Shown: piece by piece, positions 42,061-50,800 of the stretch
How positions within the stretch are numbered: position 1 is the stretch's first letter
How the letters are laid out: each line of letters opens with the position of its first letter
DNA from: Komagataeibacter xylinus
Lineage (GTDB): Bacteria; Pseudomonadota; Alphaproteobacteria; Acetobacterales; Acetobacteraceae
DNA: 64,000 nucleotides
Direction: 5' to 3'
NCBI RefSeq assembly: GCF_004302915.1
Contig: NZ_QQBI01000002.1
Coordinates: 169,788-233,787, forward strand
Translations under genes and position numbers: made by a program
The notes under the pieces: model-generated
Told to the model about the DNA's origin: nothing
The model's input: only the letters and a program-made list of their open reading frames with translations
Databases searched by the model: none

Positions 42061-42111
42061 CGGGCATCTTCACCAGTTCGAATGTGTTCATTCAAACTGG
42101 ATCTGCCCTAG
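42061..42111. repeat. CTAG-ended 51-bp palindromic element, copy 1 (overlaps csoR stop)
   Basis: Read on the minus strand it starts CTAGGGCAGAT, where the TAG is the csoR stop codon. It continues CCAGTTTGAATG-AACA-CATTCGAACTGG (12-base arms, one mismatch) and ends TGCCCG. A second copy lies at 63876-63927 with about 44 of 48 bases identical and the same relation to a stop codon. Confidence 0.85.
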
Positions 42112-42449
42112 CGGATCAGCTTGCGGATGATGCCGAGCAGTTCTTCCATCGTTTCCTCGCCGCCATCTTCCTGCACCGCCTTGCGCACGCAGCCTTTGGC
42201 GTGAGAGGACAGGATCTGGATCGCAACCCCATCCAGCGCTGATTTGACCGCCGATATCTGGGTCAGGATATCCACGCAGTAGCGGTCATTCTCGATCATG
42301 TTCATTACGCCGCCCACCTGCCCCTCAATGCGGCGCACGCGGTTGATCAGGGCTTTCTTGTGCGGCTGTTCCACGATCCTGTCCTGCGGCGGGGGGGCGC
42401 ACTGCGTGCACGAGGCAGGGTCTGTTCCCTGCTGTTTATGTCTGGTCAC
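42108..42449 (-). CDS. csoR: Copper-sensing repressor CsoR
   Basis: The 113-residue protein of the CsoR/RcnR/FrmR family has the Cu(I) ligand set Cys58, His83, Cys87 with spacings of 25 and 4, identical to the spacing in the founding Mycobacterium CsoR. Surrounding text is HKKALINRVRRIEGQVGGVMNMIENDRYCVDILTQISAVKSALDGV and HAKGCV. An extra N-terminal CTQC lies in a short extension. It follows copA by 100 bases on the same strand and likely shares its transcript. Two matching operators in the window (44962-44978 and 50268-50284) are its probable targets. The stop codon is inside a palindromic element. Confidence 0.93.
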   Translation of the reverse strand: MTRHKQQGTDPASCTQCAPPPQDRIVEQPHKKALINRVRRIEGQVGGVMNMIENDRYCVDILTQISAVKSALDGVAIQILSSHAKGCVRKAVQEDGGEETMEELLGIIRKLIR

Positions 42450-42549
42450 GCGTCGTTCTATCCCTTGAATCGTGCTGGGTCATGCAACTGGCAATAGCAT
42501 AGGCGAGCGCACGCACGCGGAACAGACCGTAACAGGGTGTGAACGTCAT

Positions 42550-44943
42550 TCAGTGACCGGGCGCGCGCGGCCTCCAGCGATTGAGCAGCAGCGCGTTGCT
42601 GACCACCGAGACCGAACTCATGGCCATGGCCCCTGCCGCCACAATGGGGTTGAGCAGGCCGAAGGCCGCGAGCGGCAGGCCAAGAATATTATAGATGAAC
42701 GCAAAAAACAGGTTCTGCCTGATCTTGGCCAATGTGGCGCGCGAGAGCGAGATGGCATCGTTCACGCTGGCCAGTTCGTTTTTCATCAGCACGATATCCG
42801 CCGTCTCGCGCGCGATGGCCGTACCGGCCCCGATGGCAAACCCCACATCGGCCGCCGCCAGCGCCGGGGCGTCATTGATGCCATCGCCCACCATGCCCAC
42901 CACATGGCCCTGCGCGCGGTACTGTTCGATAATCCTTGCCTTGTCAGCAGGCAGCACGCCCGCGCGGCAGTCATCCACCCCCACCGCAGCCGCAATGGGG
43001 CCTGCCGCCTGCGGGCTGTCGCCCGTGAGCATGACAACCCGGATGCCCGCTGCCCGGAGTGCTGACACACTCGCCACCGCATCGGGCCGCAACGTGTCGG
43101 ACAGGATGATGTGGCCCAGCAGATGCCCCGCCTGCGCAACACCGATCACGGTGCGCCCCGCGCCTGCCGGCCTGTCTGTCCCGTCCGGGTCCAGCGCCAT
43201 GCCACGTTCGGCCAGAAAGCGCGGTGCGCCGAGGCAGGCAGGCAACCCGTCTACCATGCCCGCAACCCCCAGCCCCGGCGTGGCCTCAAAACCGGCCAGC
43301 GTGCCGGGCCGCACGCCAAGGCTGGCTGCATGCGCCATGATGGCGCGGGCCAGCGGGTGCTCGGACTCCTGCTCCAGCGTGCAGGCCACGCCCAGCAGGC
43401 GGGCCGGGTCCACGCCGGGCACGGGCTGCATGTCCTGCACCGTGGGGGCGCCTTCGGTCAGGGTGCCGGTCTTGTCGAGCATGATCGTATCGAGCCTCTG
43501 GGCCTGTTCCAGCGCATCGGCGTTGCGAAACAGGATGCCCGCGCGCGCCCCGAGCCCGGTGCCCACCATGATGGCGGTGGGCGTGGCCAGCCCCAGCGAA
43601 CACGGGCACGCAATGACCAGCACCGATACGGCGGCGATGAGGCTGGGCGCAACCTGCCCGCTCATCCCCCACCACACGCCAAAGGTCAGGCCTGCCAGCA
43701 CCAGCACCACCGGCACGAACACACCCGCCACCCGGTCGGCCAGGCGCTGCACATGCGCCTTGCTGCCCTGCGCCTGCTCCACCATTTTCACGATATGCGC
43801 CAGCGCGGTATCCGCCCCCACGCCGGTGGCCTTCACCCGCAGGCTGCCGGTGGTGTTGAGTGTGCCCGCGAAAACCGTGTCATGCACCCGTTTGGCAACA
43901 GGCAGGCTCTCGCCGGTCAGCATGGCTTCATTCACATCCGATGCGCCATCAAGCACCGTGCCATCCACCGGCAGGCTCTCGCCGGGGCGCACGACAAATA
44001 CATCGCCCACGCGCACCTGTTCCACCGGGCAGTCATGCACCACGCCGTCGCGTTCCACATGGGCCTGCGCTGGCTGGAGCTTCAGCAGGCTTTCCAGCCC
44101 TGCCGCCGTCCTGTCACGCGCGCGGCTTTCCATGAGGCGCCCCAATGAGATGAGCGTGATGATGGCCACGCTGCTCTCGAAATACAGCGGCTGCGGCAGG
44201 CGCAGGAGCAGCACGGCCATGCTGAAAAAATAGGCGATGCCCGTGCCCAGCACCACCAGCACATCCATGTTGGCAGCGCCCCCGCGCACGGCCTTCCACG
44301 CGCGCGGATAAAGCTGGCGCGCGCAGTAGAACTGCACCACCGTGGCGAGTACGGCCTGCACCCAGCCGGGCAGCATGAACGCCATGCCCCCCAGCATGCC
44401 CAGCATCTGCGCCCCAAACGGCAGCGCCAGCACAAGAGTCAGGGCAAACTGGTTGCGTTCCGCCCGCCATGCCTGCATGCGCAGGGCGTGCGGGTCCGGG
44501 TGCGGCGCCGCGTCATCCACCAGGGTTGCGCCAAAACCGGCTTTTTCAATGCGGGCAATGAAGGTTTCCGGCCCGCTCACGCCGGGCACGTACGTGACAT
44601 GCGCACGCCCGGTGGCAAAATTCACGCTGGCCTGTGTCAGCGGCAGGCGGTTGAGGATTTTCTCCACCCGCGCGGCACAGGCGGCACAGCTCATGCCGGT
44701 AACCGACAGGTCCACGCTGCCCTGGTCCACCGTAAAACCCGCCTTGCCAATGGCCGTGGCCATGGCAGGCAGCGCGGTTGCGGGGTCATCAACCTTGGCC
44801 TGCACCCGGTTTGTGGCGAAGTTGACCGTGGCCTGCACGCCCGCCTGCCGGTTGAGCACCTTTTCAAGCCGCGTGGCGCAGGCCGCACAGCTCATGCCCC
44901 CTACGGGGAAACTGACAGTCTGGACCACGGCGGCGCTCCTCAT
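42550..44943 (-). CDS. copA: Copper-exporting P1B-type ATPase CopA
   Basis: This ATPase pumps Cu(I) out of the cytoplasm. The 797-residue protein has two N-terminal heavy-metal domains, each with GMSCAAC (the first at residues 16-22), and eight membrane helices including the CPC motif in [21 protein letters not shown]. It also has the phosphorylation motif DKTGTLTEG, a variant HP motif region ([11 protein letters not shown]) and [11 protein letters not shown] start at the ATG at 44943, with AGGG eight bases upstream; two GTG codons extend the frame to 44952. A CsoR-type operator lies 19-35 bases upstream. Confidence 0.97.
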   Translation of the reverse strand: MRSAAVVQTVSFPVGGMSCAACATRLEKVLNRQAGVQATVNFATNRVQAKVDDPATALPAMATAIGKAGFTVDQGSVDLSVTGMSCAACAARVEKILNRLPLTQASVNFATGRAHVTYVPGVSGPETFIARIEKAGFGATLVDDAAPHPDPHALRMQAWRAERNQFALTLVLALPFGAQMLGMLGGMAFMLPGWVQAVLATVVQFYCARQLYPRAWKAVRGGAANMDVLVVLGTGIAYFFSMAVLLLRLPQPLYFESSVAIITLISLGRLMESRARDRTAAGLESLLKLQPAQAHVERDGVVHDCPVEQVRVGDVFVVRPGESLPVDGTVLDGASDVNEAMLTGESLPVAKRVHDTVFAGTLNTTGSLRVKATGVGADTALAHIVKMVEQAQGSKAHVQRLADRVAGVFVPVVLVLAGLTFGVWWGMSGQVAPSLIAAVSVLVIACPCSLGLATPTAIMVGTGLGARAGILFRNADALEQAQRLDTIMLDKTGTLTEGAPTVQDMQPVPGVDPARLLGVACTLEQESEHPLARAIMAHAASLGVRPGTLAGFEATPGLGVAGMVDGLPACLGAPRFLAERGMALDPDGTDRPAGAGRTVIGVAQAGHLLGHIILSDTLRPDAVASVSALRAAGIRVVMLTGDSPQAAGPIAAAVGVDDCRAGVLPADKARIIEQYRAQGHVVGMVGDGINDAPALAAADVGFAIGAGTAIARETADIVLMKNELASVNDAISLSRATLAKIRQNLFFAFIYNILGLPLAAFGLLNPIVAAGAMAMSSVSVVSNALLLNRWRPRAPGH

Positions 44944-44961
44944 GCTCACCACCCTGACTTT

Positions 44962-44978
44962 ATACCCCCCAATGGTAT
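44962..44978 (-). promoter_or_regulatory. CsoR-type operator upstream of copA
   Basis: ATACCCCCCAATGGTAT is a 17-bp pseudopalindrome with ATACC/GGTAT ends, as in known CsoR operators. On the coding strand it runs into TATAAA, a likely -10 box, so binding would block polymerase. It matches the site at 50268-50284 in 14 of 17 positions. Confidence 0.8.
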
Positions 44979-45000
44979 TTTCAAGGGCAGATCTGCCGGG

Positions 45001-46623
45001 TCAGGCGTGCAGGCCGGGGGCTTCCTGCCCGGTGCGGGCGACATATTCCGTGTAACCGCCATCATACTGGTGAATGCCACCGGGGGTGACTTCCAGCACC
45101 CGGTTGGACAGGGCGGCAAGGAAGTGCCGGTCATGCGATACGAACAGCATCGTGCCTTCGTACTGCGCAAGCGAGGCAATCAGCATTTCCTTGGTGGCGA
45201 TGTCGAGGTGGTTGGTCGGTTCATCAAGCACCAGGAAGTTTGGCGGGTCATACAGCATCAGCGCCATGACCAGCCGCGCCTTCTCGCCGCCTGACAGCAC
45301 GCGGCAGCTTTTCTCCACCTCATCGCCCGAGAAGCCGAAGCTGCCTGCAAGAGCGCGCAGCGACCCCTGGCTGGCCAGCGGAAAGGCATCATCCAGCGTT
45401 TCAAACACCGTGCGGCTGCCATCGAGCAGGTCCATGGCATGCTGGGCGAAATAGCCCAGCTTCACGCTGCCACCCAGCGTGACCGTGCCCGCATCGGGCT
45501 GGGTGGCGCCGGTAACCAGCTTGAGCAGCGTGGACTTGCCCGCGCCGTTTACACCCAGCACGCAGCAGCGCTCGCGCCTGCGGATCAGCAGGTCGAGGTT
45601 ATGGTAGATCACGCGGCTGCCATAGCTTTTATCCACGCCACGCAGCTTGACCACGTCCTCGCCCGAGCGCGGCGGGGGCGGAAAGTCGAAGCTCAGCGCC
45701 TGCCTGCGCTTAGGCGGCTCAACGCGGTCGATCTTTTCCAGCTTCTTGACCCGGCTCTGCACCTGGGCTGCGTGCGAGGCACGGGCCTTGAAGCGTTCGA
45801 TGAAGCTGATTTCCTTGGCGAGCGCGGCCTGCTGGCGCTCGAACTGGGCCTGCTGCTGCTTCTCGTTCTGGGCGCGCTGCTGCTCATAGAACTCGTAATC
45901 GCCCGAAAAACTGGTCAGGCTCCCGCCATCGATCTCGATCACCTTGTTGATGACCCGGTTCATGAACGCCCGGTCATGCGATGTCATGAGCAGCGCGCCA
46001 TCGTAACCGGCCAGAAACTGTTCCAGCCAGATCAGGCTTTCAAGGTCGAGATGGTTGCTTGGCTCATCGAGCAGCATCACATCGGGGCGCATGAGCAGGA
46101 TGCGGCCAAGGGCCACGCGCATCTTCCACCCGCCTGAAAGGCGGCTGACATCGCCGTCCATCATTTCCTGGCTGAAGCCCAGCCCGTGCAGTACTTCACG
46201 CGCTTTGCTGTCGAGCGCATAGCCGCCGAGTTCCTCAAAACGGGCCTGCACCTCGCCAAAGCGTTCAAGGATGGTTTCAAGCTGGTCGGCCTGTTCGGGG
46301 TCGGCCAGTGCCGTTTCCAGCGTGGCGAGTTCGGAGGCCACCTCCGATACCGCGCCCGCGCCTTCCATCACCTCGGCCACGGCGCTGCGGCCTGCCATCT
46401 CGCCCACATCCTGGCTGAAAAAGCCGATGGTGATGCCGCGATCGGTCAGGATCTGGCCTTCATCGGGTTCATCCTGCCCGGTGATCATGCGGAACAGCGT
46501 GGTCTTGCCTGCCCCGTTTGGCCCCACGAGGCCGATCTTCTCGCCCTTCTGCAACGCAGCCGAGGCTTCAATGAAGACCAGGCGCTGGCCGTTATGCTTG
46601 CTGATACTGTCGAGACGAATCAT
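45001..46623 (-). CDS. ABC-F family ATP-binding protein
   Basis: This is a 540-residue soluble protein with two ABC domains and no membrane segments, typical of ABC-F factors that act on ribosomes. Walker A motifs are GPNGAGKTT and GVNGAGKST. The signature LSGG occurs twice (DVSRLSGGWKMRVALGRILL and RVLSGGEKARLVMALMLY). The charged linker FERQQAALAKEISFIERFKARASHAAQVQSRVKKLEKI lies between the domains. The start at 46623 has GAGG four bases upstream; the frame upstream to 46779 overlaps the GST gene. The subgroup resembles YbiT/Uup-type housekeeping members. It ends 57 bases before copA. Confidence 0.93.
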   Translation of the reverse strand: MIRLDSISKHNGQRLVFIEASAALQKGEKIGLVGPNGAGKTTLFRMITGQDEPDEGQILTDRGITIGFFSQDVGEMAGRSAVAEVMEGAGAVSEVASELATLETALADPEQADQLETILERFGEVQARFEELGGYALDSKAREVLHGLGFSQEMMDGDVSRLSGGWKMRVALGRILLMRPDVMLLDEPSNHLDLESLIWLEQFLAGYDGALLMTSHDRAFMNRVINKVIEIDGGSLTSFSGDYEFYEQQRAQNEKQQQAQFERQQAALAKEISFIERFKARASHAAQVQSRVKKLEKIDRVEPPKRRQALSFDFPPPPRSGEDVVKLRGVDKSYGSRVIYHNLDLLIRRRERCCVLGVNGAGKSTLLKLVTGATQPDAGTVTLGGSVKLGYFAQHAMDLLDGSRTVFETLDDAFPLASQGSLRALAGSFGFSGDEVEKSCRVLSGGEKARLVMALMLYDPPNFLVLDEPTNHLDIATKEMLIASLAQYEGTMLFVSHDRHFLAALSNRVLEVTPGGIHQYDGGYTEYVARTGQEAPGLHA

Positions 46624-46699
46624 GGAACCTCGGGGGGGCGCGGAAGGAATGCGCGCACTTAATACGAACCGAGGTAGGGCGTAAACCGCAGCCCTGCTG

Positions 46700-47392
46700 T
46701 CAGGCCGGCACGTCGCCTGCCGCGGCAAAGGCATAGGCCCCGCCCCTGACCAGCGCGCGCTGATAGGCGGGCCGCGCATGGATGCGCCGCAAAAAGGCCC
46801 CTACATGCGGCCTGCCCGGCAGCGCCCCGGCGCGGGTGGCGGCGGCCTCAAGCGGAAAGCTCATCTGGATATCGGCTGCGGTGAAGTCCTTGCCGGTGAA
46901 CCATTCGCGCTGGCTGAGCGACTGCTCCCAGAAATCCATGTGCAGCCTGAGTTGCGGATTGATGATGCGTGACTGCACCCCGCGCGCGATCAGGCTGGCC
47001 ACGGGGCGGATGATGAAGGGCACGCGCGTGGGCAGCAGGCCGAACACCAGCTTGAGCAGCAGCGGCGGCATGGCCGAGCCTTCGGCATAGTGCAGCCAGT
47101 ACAGGAACTGCACGTGCTCCGGCGTGCCGCGTTCAGGCTGCAGGCGGCCGTTGCCGTAGCGCTCGACGAGGTATTCGATAATGGCCCCGCTTTCCGCAAG
47201 CGTCACGTCGCCTTCGGTATCGGTGATGATCGGGGCCTTGCCCAGCGGGTGGATCCTGCGCAGGCTCCTGGGAGCCTGCATGGTTCTGGGGTCGCGCTTG
47301 TAAAAGCGGATCTCGTAGGGCAGTTCGAGTTCCTCAAGCAGCCACAGGATGCGCTGGGAACGTGAATTGTCGAGATGATGCACGGTAATCAT
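46700..47392 (-). CDS. Glutathione S-transferase family protein
   Basis: This is a 230-residue cytosolic protein. The N-terminal thioredoxin-like domain has ITVHHLDNSRSQRILWLLEELELPYEI and the glutathione-contact region GKAPIITDTEGDVTLAESGAIIEYLVERYG. The C-terminal helical domain has FTGKDFTAADIQMSFPLEAA. It belongs to the bacterial GST group that often has peroxidase or dehalogenation activity; the substrate is unknown. The start at 47392 has GGAAGG about ten bases upstream. It lies 76 bases before the ABC-F gene on the same strand. Confidence 0.9.
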   Translation of the reverse strand: MITVHHLDNSRSQRILWLLEELELPYEIRFYKRDPRTMQAPRSLRRIHPLGKAPIITDTEGDVTLAESGAIIEYLVERYGNGRLQPERGTPEHVQFLYWLHYAEGSAMPPLLLKLVFGLLPTRVPFIIRPVASLIARGVQSRIINPQLRLHMDFWEQSLSQREWFTGKDFTAADIQMSFPLEAAATRAGALPGRPHVGAFLRRIHARPAYQRALVRGGAYAFAAAGDVPA

Positions 47393-47532
47393 GGCGGCGG
47401 ACCTTCCGGGGCAATGCACAGGACCCGCCCGGCACCACGCGCGATGCGGATACTGGCGTTAAGGGCATGGCCATGTGTTTGGTTCCGCCTGATCTGCCCG
47501 CAGCGTGCCGGATGACGACCAGAAGGCTAAAT

Positions 47533-47605
47533 GTTTTTGGGCGCCGCCTTTTTTTTAAAGGCGGCGTTCTCCCGAAGCTTTCTGAAAAAAAGCTTCACCA
47601 AAAAC
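47533..47605. repeat. Dispersed hairpin repeat, best full-length copy (73 bp)
   Basis: This copy defines the family. Left end GTTTTTGG; hairpin 1 CGCCGCCTTT ... AAAGGCGGCG; spacer TTCTCCC; hairpin 2 GAAGCTTT ... AAAGCTTC; right end CCAAAAAC, the perfect reverse complement of the left end. It lies 42 bases past the hmp stop. Confidence 0.9.
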
Positions 47606-47647
47606 GTCTTTGTTTTTTAAGGCATGTTTACAAAACGATTACCCGCC

Positions 47648-48850
47648 TCATAGCGCCGGATCATCGGCAGGCCCAAAGAATTCGTAGCGGATCTGCGCAG
47701 GCGGCACGCCCGCTGCCTTCAGCGCGCCCACCATGTCGCGCATGAAGCCATCGGGGCCACAGATGTAATAGGTTGCATTCCTGTCCGCCCTGCCCTGTAG
47801 CCATGCGGGCGTGATGCGCCCCTCATGGCAGCTCACCCCCGGCACGGGTGCTGCAGCCTGCAGAGCCTGCCGGGTGTAGAAAATATCCGCCTGCAACCGC
47901 CCGCGCCCTGCCAGCGCCCGGATGGCCGGGCCAAAGGCTTCCGTGCCCGGACTGCGGGTGGTGTGAATGTAATGGATGGGGGGATGCGCGTCACTGCCCG
48001 TCAGCTCCGCCAGCATGGACATGAACGGCGTCAGCCCCACCCCTGCGCTCAGGAACACGATCGGCCCGGTTGCGGGCGTGAGCGTGAACGCGCCAGCGGG
48101 GGCGGAAACCTGCAACACACTGCCTTCACGCACGCTGTCATGCAGCCAGTCCGACACCACACCACCGTCGATGCGGCGCACGCTGATGCGATAGCCCTGC
48201 GAAGAAGGCGCTGACGAGATACTGTAATTGCGCCGTTCACTGCCATGCCCCGGCACATCAAGGCGGAAGCTGAGATACTGCCCCGGCGCATGCCGCATCA
48301 CCGGGCCACCATCCTCAGGCACCAGTTCAAAGGAGGTCACGGTCTCGCTCTCGGCCTTGCGGGCCTGCACGCGGAAGGGCCGCCACCCCACCCAGCCGCC
48401 GGATGCCGCCTCGTGGGCGTCATAGATCTGTTTTTCACGCCCGATCAGGATATCGGCCAGGAACCAGTAGGCCTTGCCCCATGCCTCCAGAATTTCAGGG
48501 GTCGCGGCATCACCCAGCACTGTTGCAATCGCGCCCAGCAGGGCCTCGGCCACATAGGGGTAGTGTTCGGGCCTGATGTTCAGCCCCACATGCTTTTCAG
48601 CAATGCGTTCGACAGCGCCCGCCATGGCGCCAAGGTTATCGATGTTGCGGGCATAGGCCAGCACGGCCAGCGCCAGCGCCCTGGGTTGCGCGCCATCCTC
48701 CTGGTGCGAGAGGTTGAACAGGTCGCGGATGGCGGGATTGGCCAGTAGGCGGCGATACATTTCGGTCGTGATCGCGAGGCCATGGGCCTCAAGCGCAGGC
48801 ACGCAGGCCTTGATGATGCTGCGGGTTGTGTCATCGAGTGGCGGCGCCAT
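47648..48850 (-). CDS. hmp: Flavohemoglobin (nitric oxide dioxygenase) Hmp
   Basis: Hmp converts NO to nitrate with oxygen and NAD(P)H. The 400-residue protein joins a globin domain (proximal His87 in AEKHVGLNIRPEHYPYV, Tyr32 and Gln50 on the distal side) to a FAD domain (RNYSISSAPSSQ) and a NAD domain (FLSAGVGLTPFMSMLAEL, YICGPDGFM). I place the start at 48850 because GGAGG lies six bases upstream; the upstream ATG at 48862 contains that ribosome site. An NsrR-like box overlapping a TTGACA promoter lies just upstream. Confidence 0.96.
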   Translation of the reverse strand: MAPPLDDTTRSIIKACVPALEAHGLAITTEMYRRLLANPAIRDLFNLSHQEDGAQPRALALAVLAYARNIDNLGAMAGAVERIAEKHVGLNIRPEHYPYVAEALLGAIATVLGDAATPEILEAWGKAYWFLADILIGREKQIYDAHEAASGGWVGWRPFRVQARKAESETVTSFELVPEDGGPVMRHAPGQYLSFRLDVPGHGSERRNYSISSAPSSQGYRISVRRIDGGVVSDWLHDSVREGSVLQVSAPAGAFTLTPATGPIVFLSAGVGLTPFMSMLAELTGSDAHPPIHYIHTTRSPGTEAFGPAIRALAGRGRLQADIFYTRQALQAAAPVPGVSCHEGRITPAWLQGRADRNATYYICGPDGFMRDMVGALKAAGVPPAQIRYEFFGPADDPAL

Positions 48851-48863
48851 TCTGGCCTCCATT

Positions 48864-48911
48864 AAGGTGTATTTAACAAGAACCTTTTATGGCGCACAAA
48901 AAAGATGTCAA
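48864..48911 (-). promoter_or_regulatory. hmp promoter with NsrR-like operator
   Basis: On the minus strand TTGACA (48906-48911) is followed after 16 bases by TAAAAG (48884-48889). Overlapping and following this, 48864-48886 reads (plus strand) AAGGTGTATTT-A-ACAAGAACCTT. The first half matches the NsrR half-site AAGATGYATTT at 10 of 11 positions and the second half matches at about 7 of 11. nsrR is at 33141. Confidence 0.7.
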
Positions 48912-48995
48912 CAGAACATACCTTTTTTCAGGCACCTGCCTGCGCATGCCAGCCCCGCATCGGCAGGACAGGATATGTGGGTGGCAAGACTGAAA

Positions 48996-49024
48996 TTGAC
49001 AGTGATAATAAGTCGCAATATTTT
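48996..49024 (+). promoter_or_regulatory. Promoter with Fur-like box before the cupredoxin/FTR1 genes
   Basis: TTGACA (48996-49001), a 17-base spacer and TATTTT (49019-49024) form a good sigma-70 promoter. The spacer is AGTGATAATAAGTCGCAATA (49001-49020), a Fur-like sequence that shares 16 of 20 bases with the motif upstream of bfd. Confidence 0.65.
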
Positions 49025-49050
49025 GCCGTCATTCCACGCGGAGTCTGTTC

Positions 49051-49392
49051 ATGCGTTACGCGACCATCCTGTCCTGCCTCGGGCTTGCGGCCCTGCTGTC
49101 CGCCCCACCGGCATGGGCGCAGGACCCCGTGCACCTGGTGGTGAAGGACCATCATTTCAGCCCGGACCATTTTACGGTGCCCGCGGGCACGCGCTTCCTC
49201 ATCATGCTGGACAACCAGGATGACACGACGGACGAATTTGAGAGCTATGACCTGAAATTCGAGAAGATCGTGGTGCCGGGCAGCACCATTACGGTCCATG
49301 CCGGGCCGCTGCATCCCGGCACCTACAAATTCTTCGATGACTACCACCCCGACCAGGCAACGGGCACCGTTACCGTAACGCAGGAGCCCTGA
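49051..49392 (+). CDS. Periplasmic cupredoxin-domain protein (iron-uptake accessory)
   Basis: This is a 113-residue exported protein: signal MRYATILSCLGLAALLSAPPAWA, cut after AWA, then one beta-sandwich domain (VHLVVKDHHFSPDHFTVPAGTRFLIMLDNQDDTTDEFESYDLKFEKIVVPGS) and HPGTYKFFDDYHPDQATGTVTV. It resembles the cupredoxin domain found in EfeO and in small partners of FTR1 permeases. The classic Cys ligand of blue copper proteins is absent, while several His/Asp/Glu residues could bind Fe or Cu. It ends 2 bases before the FTR1 gene. Confidence 0.85.
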   Translation: MRYATILSCLGLAALLSAPPAWAQDPVHLVVKDHHFSPDHFTVPAGTRFLIMLDNQDDTTDEFESYDLKFEKIVVPGSTITVHAGPLHPGTYKFFDDYHPDQATGTVTVTQEP

Positions 49393-49394
49393 AC

Positions 49395-50210
49395 ATGCTG
49401 GGAAGTCTGCTCATTGTTTTTCGCGAGGTCATGGAAGCGGGCCTGATCATCGGCATCGTGCTGGCGGCAACGCAGGGCATAGCGGGACGGGGGCGCTGGG
49501 TGGCGGGCGGCATTGCCGCTGGCGTGGCGGGGGCCGCGGTGGTGGCGGTGTTTGCGGGCAGCCTCTCGGCGGCGCTGTCGGGCAACGGGCAGGATGTGTT
49601 CTCGGCCACCATCCTGTGCATCGCGGTGGTCATGCTGGGCTGGCACAATATCTGGATGACCCGGCACGGGCGCGAGATGGCGGGCGACATGAAGGCGCTG
49701 GGCACGCAGGTGGCAACCGGCCAGCGCTCGCTTGCCGCCATGGCCGTGGTGGTGGCCGTAGCCGTGCTGCGCGAAGGGGTGGAGGTGGTGCTGTTCCTGT
49801 ATGGCATCGCGGTCTCCACCCATTCCGGCCCGGTGCCCATGCTGGTGGGCGGGCTGCTGGGCATTGTGGCGGGCGGCGGCATATCATGGCTGCTGTATCG
49901 CGGGCTGATCGTCATTCCGCTGCACCGGCTGTTTGCCGTGACCGGCCTGCTCATTGCCCTTCTGGCCGCGGGCATGGCCAGCCAGGCCGCGGCCCTGCTG
50001 GCGGGCGATGATATCGTGCCTGCCCTGGGCTATGAGGTGTGGGATACGTCGTGGCTGCTGTCCGATGGCAGCATGGTGGGGCGGGCCGCCAAGGCGCTGG
50101 TGGGCTATTCCGACCGGCCCATGGGCATCCAGCTCGTGGCCTGGGGGGTTACGCTGGCGGTAATGCTGATCGCGACCCGGATGGTGCGCAGGCGGCCTGT
50201 CACCAAATAG
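49395..50210 (+). CDS. FTR1 family iron permease
   Basis: This is a 271-residue inner-membrane permease with seven predicted helices. Both iron-passage REXXE motifs are present: REVME (residues 10-14) in helix 1 and REGVE in VLREGVEVVLFLYGI in helix 4. Together with the cupredoxin protein it forms an EfeUO-like two-gene ferrous/ferric uptake unit without a DyP peroxidase. A Fur-like box precedes the pair. The copper resistance operon begins 119 bases later under a separate operator. Confidence 0.93.
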   Translation: MLGSLLIVFREVMEAGLIIGIVLAATQGIAGRGRWVAGGIAAGVAGAAVVAVFAGSLSAALSGNGQDVFSATILCIAVVMLGWHNIWMTRHGREMAGDMKALGTQVATGQRSLAAMAVVVAVAVLREGVEVVLFLYGIAVSTHSGPVPMLVGGLLGIVAGGGISWLLYRGLIVIPLHRLFAVTGLLIALLAAGMASQAAALLAGDDIVPALGYEVWDTSWLLSDGSMVGRAAKALVGYSDRPMGIQLVAWGVTLAVMLIATRMVRRRPVTK

Positions 50211-50267
50211 GGTGCCGCCCTTTGCCTGATACAGCCTCGGGCAGGCGGGCATAAAAAGCTTCCCTTT

Positions 50268-50284
50268 ATGCCCCCCATGGGTAT
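50268..50284 (+). promoter_or_regulatory. CsoR-type operator before the copper oxidase operon
   Basis: ATGCCCCCCATGGGTAT closely matches the operator at copA (14 of 17). It overlaps TATTAT (50282-50287), a likely -10 box, 46-62 bases upstream of the first gene. It implies that the copper oxidase operon belongs to the same regulon. Confidence 0.75.
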
Positions 50285-50329
50285 TATGGGCAACAGTTTG
50301 CAACGCTTCATGGCGGATGGGAGTGCAGA

Positions 50330-50719
50330 ATGTTCAGGGCACGCGGCCGGACATGGGTTGGCCTGCTGGTCTGGCTGCTGATGCAGGCAGGGCTGCTTGC
50401 TGGCGCTGTGCCCACGCCTGCCGCCCATGCCCATCCGCTGGCTCCCGCCTGCGCCATGGCGCCTGATTGCATGACCCCCGCCCATGCCCTGCACATGGCC
50501 CGCATGCATCATGCCCGCCACGATCCCGCCCCCACCAGCCAGGATCCGTGCTGCCATGTCCATGCGGGCCTGTCGGACATGCCTGCGCCCCTCGTGGCCG
50601 AGCGCCTGAGCGGCCTGCCTGCCGAAGGGGGGCGTGCTTTCCCTGCTGCCCGGCAGGCGCCGGCCGTGGGCGGCGACTGGCTGCCGCCCCTGCGGCCACC
50701 CAAAATCCGCAACATCTGA
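50330..50719 (+). CDS. Secreted His/Met-rich small protein of copper operon
   Basis: This is a 129-residue protein with an N-terminal membrane or signal segment (TWVGLLVWLLMQAGLLAGAVPTPAAHAHP). A His/Met/Cys-rich stretch follows (CMTPAHALHMARMHHARHD, DPCCHVHAG), suited to binding Cu(I). The C terminus ends with a basic Pro-rich tail. GGGAG lies six bases before the ATG. It is the first gene after a CsoR-type operator and is followed by the multicopper oxidase, so a periplasmic copper chaperone or buffer is a reasonable inference. It recalls DUF2946 proteins, but I cannot confirm that. Confidence 0.8.
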   Translation: MFRARGRTWVGLLVWLLMQAGLLAGAVPTPAAHAHPLAPACAMAPDCMTPAHALHMARMHHARHDPAPTSQDPCCHVHAGLSDMPAPLVAERLSGLPAEGGRAFPAARQAPAVGGDWLPPLRPPKIRNI

Positions 50720-50800
50720 ACACGTCACCGCGTTTTGGCGCCTGCCCTGGCTTGTGTGGGGCGGGATCTGAATGACCTGTTTTTTTGCCGGATTTTTCTC

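Noticed and set aside
47533..47605. CRISPR-like repeat unit
   Set aside because: Copies are dispersed singly across the window, are palindromic, and have no regular spacing or spacers.
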